From Phytoactinopolyspora mesophila (GTDB lineage Bacteria; Actinomycetota; Actinomycetes; Jiangellales; Jiangellaceae), in assembly GCF_010122465.1 (NCBI RefSeq), contig NZ_WLZY01000003.1, positions 464,322-528,321 of the forward strand: a DNA stretch of 64,000 bases, written 5' to 3'. The number at the start of each line of letters is the position of its first letter. Positions within the stretch are counted from its first letter, which is position 1. Under the pieces are notes generated by a model, which was not told the origin of the DNA, ran no database searches, and worked only from the letters and a program-made list of their open reading frames with translations. A program made the translations under genes and the position numbers. Of this stretch, positions 44,024-52,072 are shown one piece after another.

Positions 44024-44058
44024 CATCCGGGCCGCTCGGTTCTCGAGCGGCCCGGATG
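44024..44058 (+). terminator. strong 15-bp stem terminator hairpin
   Basis: CATCCGGGCCGCTCG (44024-44038) pairs perfectly with CGAGCGGCCCGGATG (44044-44058) around GTTCT, 25 bases after the peptidase stop. It is followed by a moderately T-rich tail (TCACATTCC). Confidence 0.9.
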
Positions 44059-44090
44059 TCACATTCCGCCTCCACACCAGCCTCGTATCG

Positions 44091-44165
44091 CGGCACTTCA
44101 ATACCGTCAGTCACCCAAGGAATAGGGGTAAACCGATTCACGACCACCTGGCGGTATTGAAGCCG
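44091..44165. repeat. inverted repeat with ACTTCAATACCG core, copy 2
   Basis: CGGCACTTCAATACCGTCAG (44091-44110) pairs with CTGGCGGTATTGAAGCCG (44148-44165) over most positions. It shares ACTTCAATACCG and the ACCTGGCGGTAT right-arm core with 15301-15375. Confidence 0.75.
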
Positions 44166-44203
44166 TTGACGAGTGGGCAAGAATCCCTCGCTAGAGTGCG
44201 AGG

Positions 44204-44629
44204 ATGAGCGGTGATGCGAGCTGGCGCGACCAGCGGCGCGAAGCACTGGCGTCTCAGGCGGCAGCGCTCGAGCGGCGGCAGGCCGCTGAGACGGCGCAAG
44301 CTCGGGCACTCATCAGCGATTTCGTGCAACAGATGAACGGGCTCGGCATACCGCCGCACCCCCTACGTGCCCGCGTCCCGGACACCAAAGCCTCATATCG
44401 CACCAACGTCACCGGCTGGTATCTGCGCCGGAATCGGTCCCTCGCGGTGAGCGCCGCCGGCGCCTTCTACATCCTCGATGTGCCGGCGAGCGTCACGGCG
44501 CGAATACTGGGAGTCCGCCTCGAGCCCACCGACCCACCGCTGGTGGTCGGACGGGGCGCACGCGACGGCGAGTCGGTCCCACTCGAGAAGCTGCTGCGGC
44601 TCCGGCTCGAGGCCGCCCATCAGTGGTGA
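44204..44629 (+). CDS. hypothetical protein
   Basis: A 141-residue protein, not assigned to a family. The N-terminal half is an Ala/Arg/Glu-rich amphipathic helix (REALASQAAALERRQAAETAQARALISDFVQQMN). The C-terminal half is likely a small beta-rich domain (GWYLRRNRSLAVSAAGAFYILDVP, LRLRLEAAHQW). The start ATG 44204 lies after CTAGAGTGCGAGG. The last codons CAG TGG TGA are within the arm of a perfect inverted repeat. Function unknown. Confidence 0.7.
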   Translation: MSGDASWRDQRREALASQAAALERRQAAETAQARALISDFVQQMNGLGIPPHPLRARVPDTKASYRTNVTGWYLRRNRSLAVSAAGAFYILDVPASVTARILGVRLEPTDPPLVVGRGARDGESVPLEKLLRLRLEAAHQW

Positions 44630-44717
44630 TCGTGAGCGGATTAGTGCTGCGAAACCACGACACCGAAGCGCCCATGATCACCAATTGGCAGCACTAATCC
44701 GCTCACGATCACCACTG
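44621..44717. repeat. perfect 30-bp-arm inverted repeat at gene 3' end
   Basis: Left arm 44621-44650 (CAGTGGTGATCGTGAGCGGA...) is the exact complement of 44688-44717 (...TCCGCTCACGATCACCACTG), with a 37-base loop. It contains the last two sense codons and TGA of the hypothetical gene, and ends just before the transketolase promoter. Confidence 0.95.
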
Positions 44718-44727
44718 GGGTTGAGCC

Positions 44728-44756
44728 TTGACCTCAAGTTAAGTTGAGGTTACATC
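44728..44756 (+). promoter_or_regulatory. MerR/SoxR-type promoter of split transketolase
   Basis: A -35 like TTGACC (44728-44733), then ACCTCAAGTTAAGTTGAGGT (44731-44750, 7-base arms) and a -10 like TACATC (44751-44756) at 17-base spacing. The operator overlapping the promoter spacer is the layout used by MerR-family activators. The ATG follows nine bases later, so a leaderless or short-leader mRNA is likely. Confidence 0.75.
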
Positions 44757-44764
44757 ATGACTTC

Positions 44765-45460
44765 ATGACGGCCACAACCACCACCAGGTACACCTACGCC
44801 GACCTGCCGGCGTTGATGGCACGTATGACCGGCGACGAGAAGCACCAGCCCAGCGCGACGTCGACGCTGGACGTGCTCTGGACCTTGTACAGCCGGGTCC
44901 TCCACGTAGATCCGCGGAACCCAGAAGACCCCGCACGAGATCGTTTCCTCCTGTCGAAGGGTCACGGACCGATGGCGTACTACGCCGTCCTGGCAGCGCA
45001 CGGATTCTTCCCCGCCGACTGGCTCGACACGTTCACCGGGTACGGATCCAAGCTGGGCCTGCATCCCGATCGGGCCCTCATTCCCGGCGTCGAGATCTCG
45101 AGCGGCTCTCTCGGACACGGCCTGCCGATGGCCGTTGGCCTCGCAATGGGACTCCGGACACGGCGAAACCCTGCCCGCACGGTGGTCATGACGGGTGATG
45201 CCGAGTTCGATGAAGGCAGCAACCATGAGGCCCTTGTCATCGCCGGCGCACACGAACTCGACCTACTCACCGCCGTGGTGATCGACAACCAGTCGTCGAC
45301 GCACGGATGGCCGGGCGGGATCGCCCGCCGCTTCTCGGTCGAGGGCTGGGCCACCGAGACCGTCGACGGCAGGGACCACGACGAAATCGCCCGTGCACTG
45401 ACCGGCGACCATCCACAACGCCCCCTGGCCGTCGTCGCCGTCATCGAGCCGAAAGGGTGA
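44765..45460 (+). CDS. transketolase, N-terminal (TPP-binding) subunit
   Basis: A 231-residue half-transketolase. LSKGHGPMAYYAVLAAHGF and ISSGSLGHGLPMAVGLAMG match the TPP-domain N-terminus, and the cofactor motif appears as TGDAEFDEGSNHEALVIAG (GDAE in place of GDGE), followed after about 20 residues by VIDNQSSTHG (in place of NN). Split transketolases (TktN/TktC) occur in many actinobacteria and archaea. The partner gene follows at once. ATG at 44765 is used; the frame reaches back to 44744 through the promoter. Confidence 0.87.
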   Translation: MTATTTTRYTYADLPALMARMTGDEKHQPSATSTLDVLWTLYSRVLHVDPRNPEDPARDRFLLSKGHGPMAYYAVLAAHGFFPADWLDTFTGYGSKLGLHPDRALIPGVEISSGSLGHGLPMAVGLAMGLRTRRNPARTVVMTGDAEFDEGSNHEALVIAGAHELDLLTAVVIDNQSSTHGWPGGIARRFSVEGWATETVDGRDHDEIARALTGDHPQRPLAVVAVIEPKG

Positions 45461-45462
45461 CC

Positions 45463-46368
45463 ATGCGTAGTCGCTTCGCCGCCGTCACCTCGCGCCTGAT
45501 GGACGATCACGAGAACATCGCTGTTGTGCTGGCGGACATCTCGATCTCCCACTTCGCCGCGGCCGCGCGCCGCCATCCACACCGGGTGGTCAACGTCGGA
45601 ATCCGCGAGCAGGCGATGATCGGCGCTGCGGCCGGGATGGCGCTCGCCGGCCTGCGGCCCATCGCCCACACCTACACGCCGTTCCTCATTGAACGCCCCT
45701 TCGAGCAGGTGAAGCTCGACCTCGGCCATCAGGAGCTCGGCGCCATCCTGGTCAGCGTCGGCGCCTCGTACGACGAGACCGGTTACGGGTACACCCACCA
45801 TGCCCCAGGCGACGTCGCCCTGCTGGACACCCTGCCCGGCTGGACCGTGCACATCCCGGGGCATCCGGACGAGGTTGAGTCGTTCCTGCGCATAGCTGCC
45901 CTGAACAACAACCGGGTGTATATCCGCCTCTCCGCCCACACCAACGACAAGCCACATGCGCGCCCGGACGGCCAGTTCACCTTGCTGCGCAGCGGATCTG
46001 GCGCGACCGTGGTCGCGGTCGGGCCCATGCTGGAGCGAGTCCTGGCCGCGACGGCGGACTTGGATGTCACCGTCCTGTACGCCCCGACTGTTCGCCCGTT
46101 CGACGCGGCTACGCTGAGATACGTTCTGGCCGAGCCAGCCGTAGTGCTCGTCGAGCCGTATCTCCGTGGCACCTCAGCGTCCAAGGTGAGTGAGGCGCTG
46201 TCCGATCTACCACATCGGCTGCTGGCGCTTGGCACTCCTGAGCACACGGCCCGCCTCTACGGTTCGCCGTCCGACCACGACATCGAATACGGCCTTGATG
46301 TCGCGGGGCTCCGCGCGCGAATCAGCAGCTTCGCCGCACGCAGTGATGCCCCCAGCGCGGTACGGTAG
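45463..46368 (+). CDS. transketolase, C-terminal (Pyr) subunit
   Basis: A 301-residue pyrimidine-binding half. RVVNVGIREQAMIGAAAGMALAGLRPIAHTYTPFLIERPFEQVKLD carries the catalytic Glu (GIREQ) that protonates TPP. TGYGYTHHAPGDVALLDTLPG and HIPGHPDEVESFLRIA are also family motifs, and the C-terminal transketolase domain follows. With the N-terminal subunit it would form the active enzyme. It starts two bases after the stop of the partner. No pentose gene lies nearby, so the substrate might be an unusual ketose. Confidence 0.88.
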   Translation: MRSRFAAVTSRLMDDHENIAVVLADISISHFAAAARRHPHRVVNVGIREQAMIGAAAGMALAGLRPIAHTYTPFLIERPFEQVKLDLGHQELGAILVSVGASYDETGYGYTHHAPGDVALLDTLPGWTVHIPGHPDEVESFLRIAALNNNRVYIRLSAHTNDKPHARPDGQFTLLRSGSGATVVAVGPMLERVLAATADLDVTVLYAPTVRPFDAATLRYVLAEPAVVLVEPYLRGTSASKVSEALSDLPHRLLALGTPEHTARLYGSPSDHDIEYGLDVAGLRARISSFAARSDAPSAVR

Positions 46369-46444
46369 GCCCCGAGCGATGCCATGTGCCAACCTTTTGG
46401 TGAGCATCGAATGGCGCTAGCCCGATTCGCCTGGGAGGGATCAC

Positions 46445-47335
46445 GTGGCGGCCACGCACCTCGACCGCTGGGCGCAGTGGCTCCTGCACGACCGCCACGG
46501 TGGCGACGAGTCCTCGTTGCGCAAGCAACTCGAGTGGCTCGCACCGGTGCGAGACAAGATCTTGACCGAGGCGTCAGTCGGCCTGGACGACATCGTCCTC
46601 GACGTCGGCTGCGGTGAGGGTTTAGTCGGATTCGGTGCGCTGCCCCTGGTCGGCGACAGTGGGCGGGTGGTGTTTACCGAAGTCTCGGAGAAGCTGCTGG
46701 AGAGCTGCCGCAACATCGCCTCGGAAATCGGCGTCACACCCCGTTGCAGGTTCGTCCGCACGCCAGCCGAGACGCTCGCCGGAATCGAATCAGGTTCTGT
46801 CGACGTCGTCACCACCCGCTCGGTTTTGATCTATGTAGCAGACAAAGCAGCGGCTTTCGACTCCTTCCGGCGAGTATTACGCCCAGGTGGACGGATCTCG
46901 CTCTTCGAGCCGATCAACCGCCGTTATCTGGCGCTGAACAAGGACACGCTGTTCGGCTACGACATCCGGCCCGTGGCGGAGGCGGCCGCCAAGGTCCGCG
47001 CCGTCTTCGAGAGCGCAGCGCCCCCGGACGGGTCCATGCTCGGATTCGACGAGAGCGACCTGCTCGACTTCGTGGAACGCGCCGGCTTCGAGGACATCAC
47101 CGTGCGCCTCGAACTCTCGAGTAGCAGCAACACGCCGTACGCCGGCATGCCCTGGAGCAAGCTCCTTGCCACCAGCCCGAACCCCACCGCACCGACGTAC
47201 GGCAAAGCCATCGCGGAAGCCCTCACAGACGACGAGGCCGCCGCCTTCGAGGCGCATCTGCGTCCACTTGTCGAGGAATCGGCCCCGGGACGGATCCGGC
47301 ACTCGGTCGCCTACGTCTCAGCCCGCCGCCCCTAG
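46445..47335 (+). CDS. SAM-dependent methyltransferase
   Basis: A 296-residue class I methyltransferase. VLDVGCGEGLVGFGALPLV is motif I; SGRVVFTEVSEKLLESC and GSVDVVTTRSVLIYVADKAAAFDSFRRVLRPGGRISLFEPI are motifs II and post-I to IV, of UbiE/Methyltransf_11 style. The start is GTG 46445 (GGGAGGGATCAC upstream). Separated from the transketolase genes by about 75 bases. Small-molecule substrate not identified. Confidence 0.85.
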   Translation: MAATHLDRWAQWLLHDRHGGDESSLRKQLEWLAPVRDKILTEASVGLDDIVLDVGCGEGLVGFGALPLVGDSGRVVFTEVSEKLLESCRNIASEIGVTPRCRFVRTPAETLAGIESGSVDVVTTRSVLIYVADKAAAFDSFRRVLRPGGRISLFEPINRRYLALNKDTLFGYDIRPVAEAAAKVRAVFESAAPPDGSMLGFDESDLLDFVERAGFEDITVRLELSSSSNTPYAGMPWSKLLATSPNPTAPTYGKAIAEALTDDEAAAFEAHLRPLVEESAPGRIRHSVAYVSARRP

Positions 47336-47413
47336 CTGACCACACGCCGCCCGCGTGGATGCCCAGCCGCACCGCGGCACCGACCACGTTGCGCAGAGAC
47401 GCCGGCGGGGCAA

Positions 47414-48262
47414 CTACGCACCGATCAGGTGCCGGCGCAACCATTCGACAGCGTGCCGGTCGACCTCCCTGGCGTGCGGGGTCTGCTCGGCAGGCTCCAT
47501 GCCTGGCTCTTCCGCGAGCGCGTGGCCCATACCTGCGATGGTGACGAGATCGGTACGCCCGGGTACGTCACCATGACCGTCGAGCGCTTCGCGCAGCGCA
47601 CTGGCCGGTTTGGCGAAAGCGTCGGCGTCGTCGTCCTCGCCGACGACGAGAAGCACCGCCGGCTGATGCGGCCGCACAACGTCCCCGGCCCGGGCCACGA
47701 AATCCAGCCGCTCAGCAACCTCCGACGACTCAGGCGACCACGGGTAGGTGATGCCGAACTGCCGCGCCATCGCCTCCACCGCCGGCCGAAGTTGCACCAA
47801 CGGGCTGACCAGAACCGCAGCGTCGATCTTGGCGCTGCTCTCGGCGAGAACCACGAGCGCCACGGCGGCTCCGAGTGACCCGCCGAGCACGCCGAGCGGA
47901 CCGTCGCTCAGACCCAGCCGATCGCGGAGTTCGGCCATCACCGGCGAGAACTCCTGGGCCGCTTGGTCCACGATCGGCCCTTGAAGGTTGAGCACGGCGT
48001 CCTCGAACCCAAGCCGCATGATCTCCTCGAACCCGCCGTCCGGCAGCCGCGAGCCGCTCATGGGCAACCCCAGGTAGATGCGCCACGCGTCGAGACCCTC
48101 CAACGGCATTGCCGCCGCAAACGCGGCCTCGGTCCGTGGTGCGTCCATCATGTGCCACGCCACGATGACCGGTGCCGAGCTCCGCTCGGCCGTGGCGGGC
48201 GGGAAGGCCACGAATGGGACGCCGGCAGCATGACCGGTGATGTGGTGTGCGGTGTTGGGCAT
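47414..48262 (-). CDS. alpha/beta hydrolase
   Basis: A 282-residue hydrolase-fold protein. VIVAWHMMDAPRT is the first strand region, VLGGSLGAAVALVVLAES the nucleophile elbow (GGSLG), VLLVVGEDDDADAFAKPA the Asp region and AGMGHALAEEPG the His loop. The family covers esterases and dienelactone hydrolases. Divergent from a TetR regulator, with a near-perfect 23-bp palindrome between them, so it is very probably controlled by that repressor. Start ATG 48262; the open frame extends beyond it through the operator. Confidence 0.82.
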   Translation of the reverse strand: MPNTAHHITGHAAGVPFVAFPPATAERSSAPVIVAWHMMDAPRTEAAFAAAMPLEGLDAWRIYLGLPMSGSRLPDGGFEEIMRLGFEDAVLNLQGPIVDQAAQEFSPVMAELRDRLGLSDGPLGVLGGSLGAAVALVVLAESSAKIDAAVLVSPLVQLRPAVEAMARQFGITYPWSPESSEVAERLDFVARAGDVVRPHQPAVLLVVGEDDDADAFAKPASALREALDGHGDVPGRTDLVTIAGMGHALAEEPGMEPAEQTPHAREVDRHAVEWLRRHLIGA

Positions 48263-48274
48263 TGGTTCTCCTTC

Positions 48275-48297
48275 TATATTGGACAGTGTCCAATATA
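48275..48297. promoter_or_regulatory. TetR-type operator
   Basis: TATATTGGACA and TGTCCAATATA flank a single central G, a perfect 11-base arm palindrome. It lies 26 bases before the tetR start and 13 bases from the hydrolase start, so one bound dimer would cover both promoters. Confidence 0.88.
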
Positions 48298-48322
48298 GTT
48301 GAACGTTGTACAATTCGCAACC

Positions 48323-48958
48323 ATGAGCACACCGCGGACTCGTGGCCAGCGCGCCGGACTGACTCGCCAGGACGTCCTGACCACAGCGCAGCAACTGATC
48401 TCGGAAAGCGGCCTCGATGGGTTGACCATGCGTAGCCTCGCCCGCAGGCTCGACGTCGCCCCCAACGCGCTCTACAGCTACGTGCCGAACAAGACCGCGC
48501 TGATCGACGGCTTACTCGATGAGGCCCTTGCCACAGTAGACGCTCCACCCCCAGAGGCGGGCACACCGGCCGACGGGCTGTCAGCGATCATGACCTCGAC
48601 GTACGAAGTTCTCCTCGCCCACGTTGACCTGGTACCGCTGTACTTGGCCCGACAAGGTGCTCGCGGCCCCAATGCGCGCCGCCTCGGCGACATCATGCTC
48701 AGCCTTCTGAGTGCCGCTGGAATCACCGACGCGGCCGCTCACGAGGCCGTGCGCGTACTGATCGTCTACACGATCGGGTTCGCCGCGCTGGCCACCCCGC
48801 CTTCCCTCGCCGTGACCAGCGCCGATACCGAAGTCGCGGGACCCCACTCAGAAACAACACCGGCCGGACTACCCCTGAGCGCCGACGAGCTCTCCGCCAA
48901 CTTCGCCACCGGCCTTCGCTGGCTCCTGGACGGCATCCTCGCCCCCACCTCCCGGTGA
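48323..48958 (+). CDS. TetR family transcriptional regulator
   Basis: A 211-residue regulator. LTRQDVLTTAQQLISESGLDGLTMRSLARRLDVAPNALYSYVPNKTALIDGLLDEAL is the TetR HTH followed by the dimer helix, and the rest is the TetR_C_1-like ligand domain. Repression of the divergent hydrolase is expected. ATG at 48323 lies after the operator, favouring this start. The final codons and TGA are part of a perfect 38-bp inverted repeat arm. Confidence 0.9.
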   Translation: MSTPRTRGQRAGLTRQDVLTTAQQLISESGLDGLTMRSLARRLDVAPNALYSYVPNKTALIDGLLDEALATVDAPPPEAGTPADGLSAIMTSTYEVLLAHVDLVPLYLARQGARGPNARRLGDIMLSLLSAAGITDAAAHEAVRVLIVYTIGFAALATPPSLAVTSADTEVAGPHSETTPAGLPLSADELSANFATGLRWLLDGILAPTSR

Positions 48959-49052
48959 TCGACAGTGGGTTGTGGCTGTTCTCGGCAGCACAAAATGGGG
49001 CAGAAGGTACCAGGGAACAGCCACAACCCACTGTCGATCACCGGGAGGTGGG
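48944..49052. repeat. perfect 38-bp-arm inverted repeat at tetR 3' end
   Basis: 48944-48981 is the exact complement of 49015-49052; the arm starts CCCACCTCCCGGTGATCGAC and the loop is 33 bases. The last four codons and stop of the TetR gene lie in the left arm, so this arm is coding sequence. Confidence 0.97.
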
Positions 49053-49169
49053 TGGCGCCCCAGTTGCTCGAAAAGTTCAAGAATGCCTTCCCACATGCTT
49101 GATCTGAGCAACTTCTATCGGGCACTATGACGCAACCCGCATCTACCGGTAGCGCTCAGGAGGATCGAC

Positions 49170-50699
49170 GTGGATCTCCAACTGCTGGCGGCGCTTGTCC
49201 TCGGGATCGCAACGATCGTCGTGCTCGTGTTGTGGACCCGGCTGGACGCGTTCGTCGCCCTGCTCATCGCCGCGCTCGTGGTCGGTTTCGTCGCCGGCTC
49301 ACCTGCCACCGACACCCTTGGCTCCATCACCACCGGTTTCGGCAACACCATGGGATCGATCGGCATCGTCATCGGTCTCGGTGTCGCGGTCGGCAAGATA
49401 CTCGAAGTCTCCGGTGCCGCGGACGCGCTGGCCAGGGCGTTCGTCAAAGCACTCGGCAAGGGCCGAGAACCCTGGGCGATGGCCGGGACCGGCGGTCTCG
49501 TGTCCATCCCCGTCTTCTGCGACTCCGGCTACGTGATCATGAACCCGCTCGCCCGCTCCATCGCCCGCAGGAAAGGTGCCGGATACGTCACCCTGGCCCT
49601 CGCGCTCGGTTGCGGGATGACACTCACCCACCATCTCGTACCGCCGACGCCCGGTCCGCTGGCTGTCGCCGGGATCATCGGCGCGGACCTCGGTGGCCTC
49701 ATCCTCGCCGGCCTCGTCTTCACCCTCCTGCTGATGCCGATCGTCGTGATGTACGCCCGCTGGATCGGCCCGCAGCTGGAAGACCAGGTTGTACCTGAGG
49801 TCCGCAAAGCGGTCTACAGCTCCGTCACCGTCACCGCCTCCGGAACGTCGGCTACGACGCCCTCGGGCGGTGCCGCGGCCGACGCCGGCACCACGGCAGA
49901 CAGTGCGGATGCTTCGGCGGCTCGCCCGGGCAGTCCGGCGGCTGTCCACGACGACGAGCCCGTCCACGCACTCGGCGAGGCGCCGCCGGGAGGCAAGCCG
50001 CATCGGATGTCGGCGGGCCTGGCGTCACTTCCGCTACTCGTTCCGCTGTTGCTGATCGTCGCCAATACGGTCACCACCGCGATCGACCGGAACAGGCAGG
50101 GCGTACTGGCCGGTGACGACGAGTACGAACCGTCCGGCATCGCCGACGTGATGGCGTTCATCGGCAGCCCGGTCGTGGCGCTGATCATCGGCATCCTGCT
50201 GGCCGTGTACGTTCTGCTGCCGAAGTGGACCACCCGCACGCAGGTGACCGGATGGCTGGCACAGGCCGCGTCGGCCGCGGGTCTGATCCTGCTCATCACC
50301 GGCGCCGGCGGTGCGCTCGGGCAGGTGCTCCGGGATTCCGGTGTCGGCGATGAACTGGCCGAAGCCATCGCGTCGTGGAACCTCCCCGGCGTCCTCGTGC
50401 CGTTCCTGATCGCGTCGCTGGTCCGGATCGCCCAGGGCTCTGGAACCGTAGCGATGATCACCGCTGCCTCGGTCTCGGCGCCACTGGTCGTGGGGTTGGG
50501 CATCTCCCCCGTCGTCGCCGCATTGGCATGTTGCGCGGGGTCGATGGTCTTCAGCTATTTCAACGACTCCTACTTCTGGGTGGTCACCCGCTTCACCGGG
50601 CTCGACGGCATGGCGGCGATCAAGGGCTGGTCAGGCATCACCACAGCCGTGTGGCTCGGATCGCTGCCTCTCCTGCTGATCGCGAGTGCCGTTCTGTGA
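49170..50699 (+). CDS. GntP family permease
   Basis: A 509-residue membrane protein with about 12 hydrophobic segments. FCDSGYVIMNPLARSIARRKGAGY and TLTHHLVPPTPGPLAVAGIIGADL are the GntP/gluconate:H+ symporter signatures, and VRIAQGSGTVAMITAAS is the later family motif. A hydrophilic linker of about 60 residues (about 220-280) is longer than usual. It is the first gene of an operon for four-carbon sugar acids, so a substrate such as threonate is more likely than gluconate. The GTG start follows AGGAGGATC. Confidence 0.88.
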   Translation: MDLQLLAALVLGIATIVVLVLWTRLDAFVALLIAALVVGFVAGSPATDTLGSITTGFGNTMGSIGIVIGLGVAVGKILEVSGAADALARAFVKALGKGREPWAMAGTGGLVSIPVFCDSGYVIMNPLARSIARRKGAGYVTLALALGCGMTLTHHLVPPTPGPLAVAGIIGADLGGLILAGLVFTLLLMPIVVMYARWIGPQLEDQVVPEVRKAVYSSVTVTASGTSATTPSGGAAADAGTTADSADASAARPGSPAAVHDDEPVHALGEAPPGGKPHRMSAGLASLPLLVPLLLIVANTVTTAIDRNRQGVLAGDDEYEPSGIADVMAFIGSPVVALIIGILLAVYVLLPKWTTRTQVTGWLAQAASAAGLILLITGAGGALGQVLRDSGVGDELAEAIASWNLPGVLVPFLIASLVRIAQGSGTVAMITAASVSAPLVVGLGISPVVAALACCAGSMVFSYFNDSYFWVVTRFTGLDGMAAIKGWSGITTAVWLGSLPLLLIASAVL

Positions 50700-52072
50700 C
50701 CGAGAATGACCCTGTGACAGGCAACGCGGTACTTGTCATCGCCGACGACCTCACCGGAGCGAACGCCACCGCCGCCGGGTTCGCGCGGGACGGCCTGCGG
50801 GCGGTGACGGTGGGTGCTGACCAGGGGGCTGGCGTCGTGGCCGAGTTCGCCTCGCGTTTCGATGTGGTGGTGGTCAGCACCGATGCCCGCCATGCCAATC
50901 CTGCCGACGCCGCTGCGCGGGTCACCGAGACGGTCCGCGCGGGCTGGCCGGTCAAGCTGGTCAGCAACCGGATCGACTCGACGTTGCGCGGCAATGTCGG
51001 CGCGACGACCGAGGCGACACTGAAAGCAGTCGCCGCCGAGTCCGGACGGCGCGCCGTCGCCCTGTGTATGCCGGCTCATCCGCAGGCGCACCGGCAGACC
51101 GTCGAAGGCGCTCAGCTTCTCGACGGTGTCCGGCTGGAAGACACCGAGCTCGCCCGCGACCCACGATCGCCTGTACACCAGTCCGGCATCGCGGAAGTGC
51201 TTCGTCATCAAGCTGATCTACGGGTGACGCATCTACCCCTGTCCTTGGTGACCGGGCCGGCCGACGCCATGCGCCAGGCCGTGCGCGAGCAACTTGCCGG
51301 TGGAGCCGACGTGATCGTCGCCGATGCCCTCACCACCGACCATCTCGACCGTGTCGCACGCGCAGCTGCCACGGCCGGAGACGCGGACACGGTGTGGGTC
51401 AGCGTTGACTCAGGGCCTGGATCGGTGGCTCTGGCCAGTGCGCTCGGCATCACGAGACACGCTGAAGGCGCTCCGGTGCTCGCCGTATCCGGCTCGGCCA
51501 CCAGGCTGACCCGGGAACAGCTCGCCAAGCTGTGCGATGAGCTTCCGGTCAGCGTGGTCCGGACAGTGCCTGGGCCAGAGGGTCCAGATGTGGTGCCCGA
51601 TGTAGATGCGACCGCGGCAGCCTTGGACGTCGCGCTGTCCACGGCCGGTCCGGACGACGTCGTACTTCTTGCGACCGTTCTCGACGAGGCCGACGTCGTC
51701 GATCTCGATCCCGGCGCCGCTGAACGTATACCCGCGGCGCTGGCCCGGGTGGTGCGGCGCTCGCTCGAACGTCACACAGTGGACGGCGTCTTCTCAACCG
51801 GCGGTGACATCACGGCCGCGCTGTTCGCAGAGCTGGCAGCTCACGGTCTCGACGTCCAGGAGGAACTCGTTCCGCTCGCCGTTGCTGGCACCTTCGTCGG
51901 CGGTCCATGGGCCGGACTACCAGTTGTCACCAAGGGAGGTCTGGTCGGCGACGCCGACACCACGGTGGCCTGCGTCCAGCACTTGCGGCGGGCCGCCGAG
52001 GCAAGCCGCAGACACGTGCGCACCGCGCAGTCACGCGTGTCCATCACCACCCCGATCAGGAGGACCACATGA
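50696..52072 (+). CDS. four-carbon acid sugar kinase (DUF1537, DtnK/OtnK-like)
   Basis: A 458-residue kinase. VLVIADDLTGANATAAGFARDGL is the N-terminal signature of the DUF1537 family, KLVSNRIDSTLRGNVGATTEA the substrate region, and VFSTGGDITAALFAELAAHG the C-terminal nucleotide-binding motif. In the established route DtnK phosphorylates D-threonate at C4. The GTG at 50696 overlaps the permease stop (GTGA), with GTG 50714 as alternative. Overlap with the next gene (ATGA) also indicates tight coupling. Confidence 0.87.
   Translation: MTENDPVTGNAVLVIADDLTGANATAAGFARDGLRAVTVGADQGAGVVAEFASRFDVVVVSTDARHANPADAAARVTETVRAGWPVKLVSNRIDSTLRGNVGATTEATLKAVAAESGRRAVALCMPAHPQAHRQTVEGAQLLDGVRLEDTELARDPRSPVHQSGIAEVLRHQADLRVTHLPLSLVTGPADAMRQAVREQLAGGADVIVADALTTDHLDRVARAAATAGDADTVWVSVDSGPGSVALASALGITRHAEGAPVLAVSGSATRLTREQLAKLCDELPVSVVRTVPGPEGPDVVPDVDATAAALDVALSTAGPDDVVLLATVLDEADVVDLDPGAAERIPAALARVVRRSLERHTVDGVFSTGGDITAALFAELAAHGLDVQEELVPLAVAGTFVGGPWAGLPVVTKGGLVGDADTTVACVQHLRRAAEASRRHVRTAQSRVSITTPIRRTT

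Noticed and set aside
47414..48394. Longer start for the alpha/beta hydrolase
   Set aside because: It would translate the TetR operator palindrome and run into the divergent tetR gene.
49170..50699. Gluconate uptake as function for the GntP gene
   Set aside because: The operon has no gluconate kinase; DUF1537 kinase and PdxA2-like genes point to four-carbon sugar acids.
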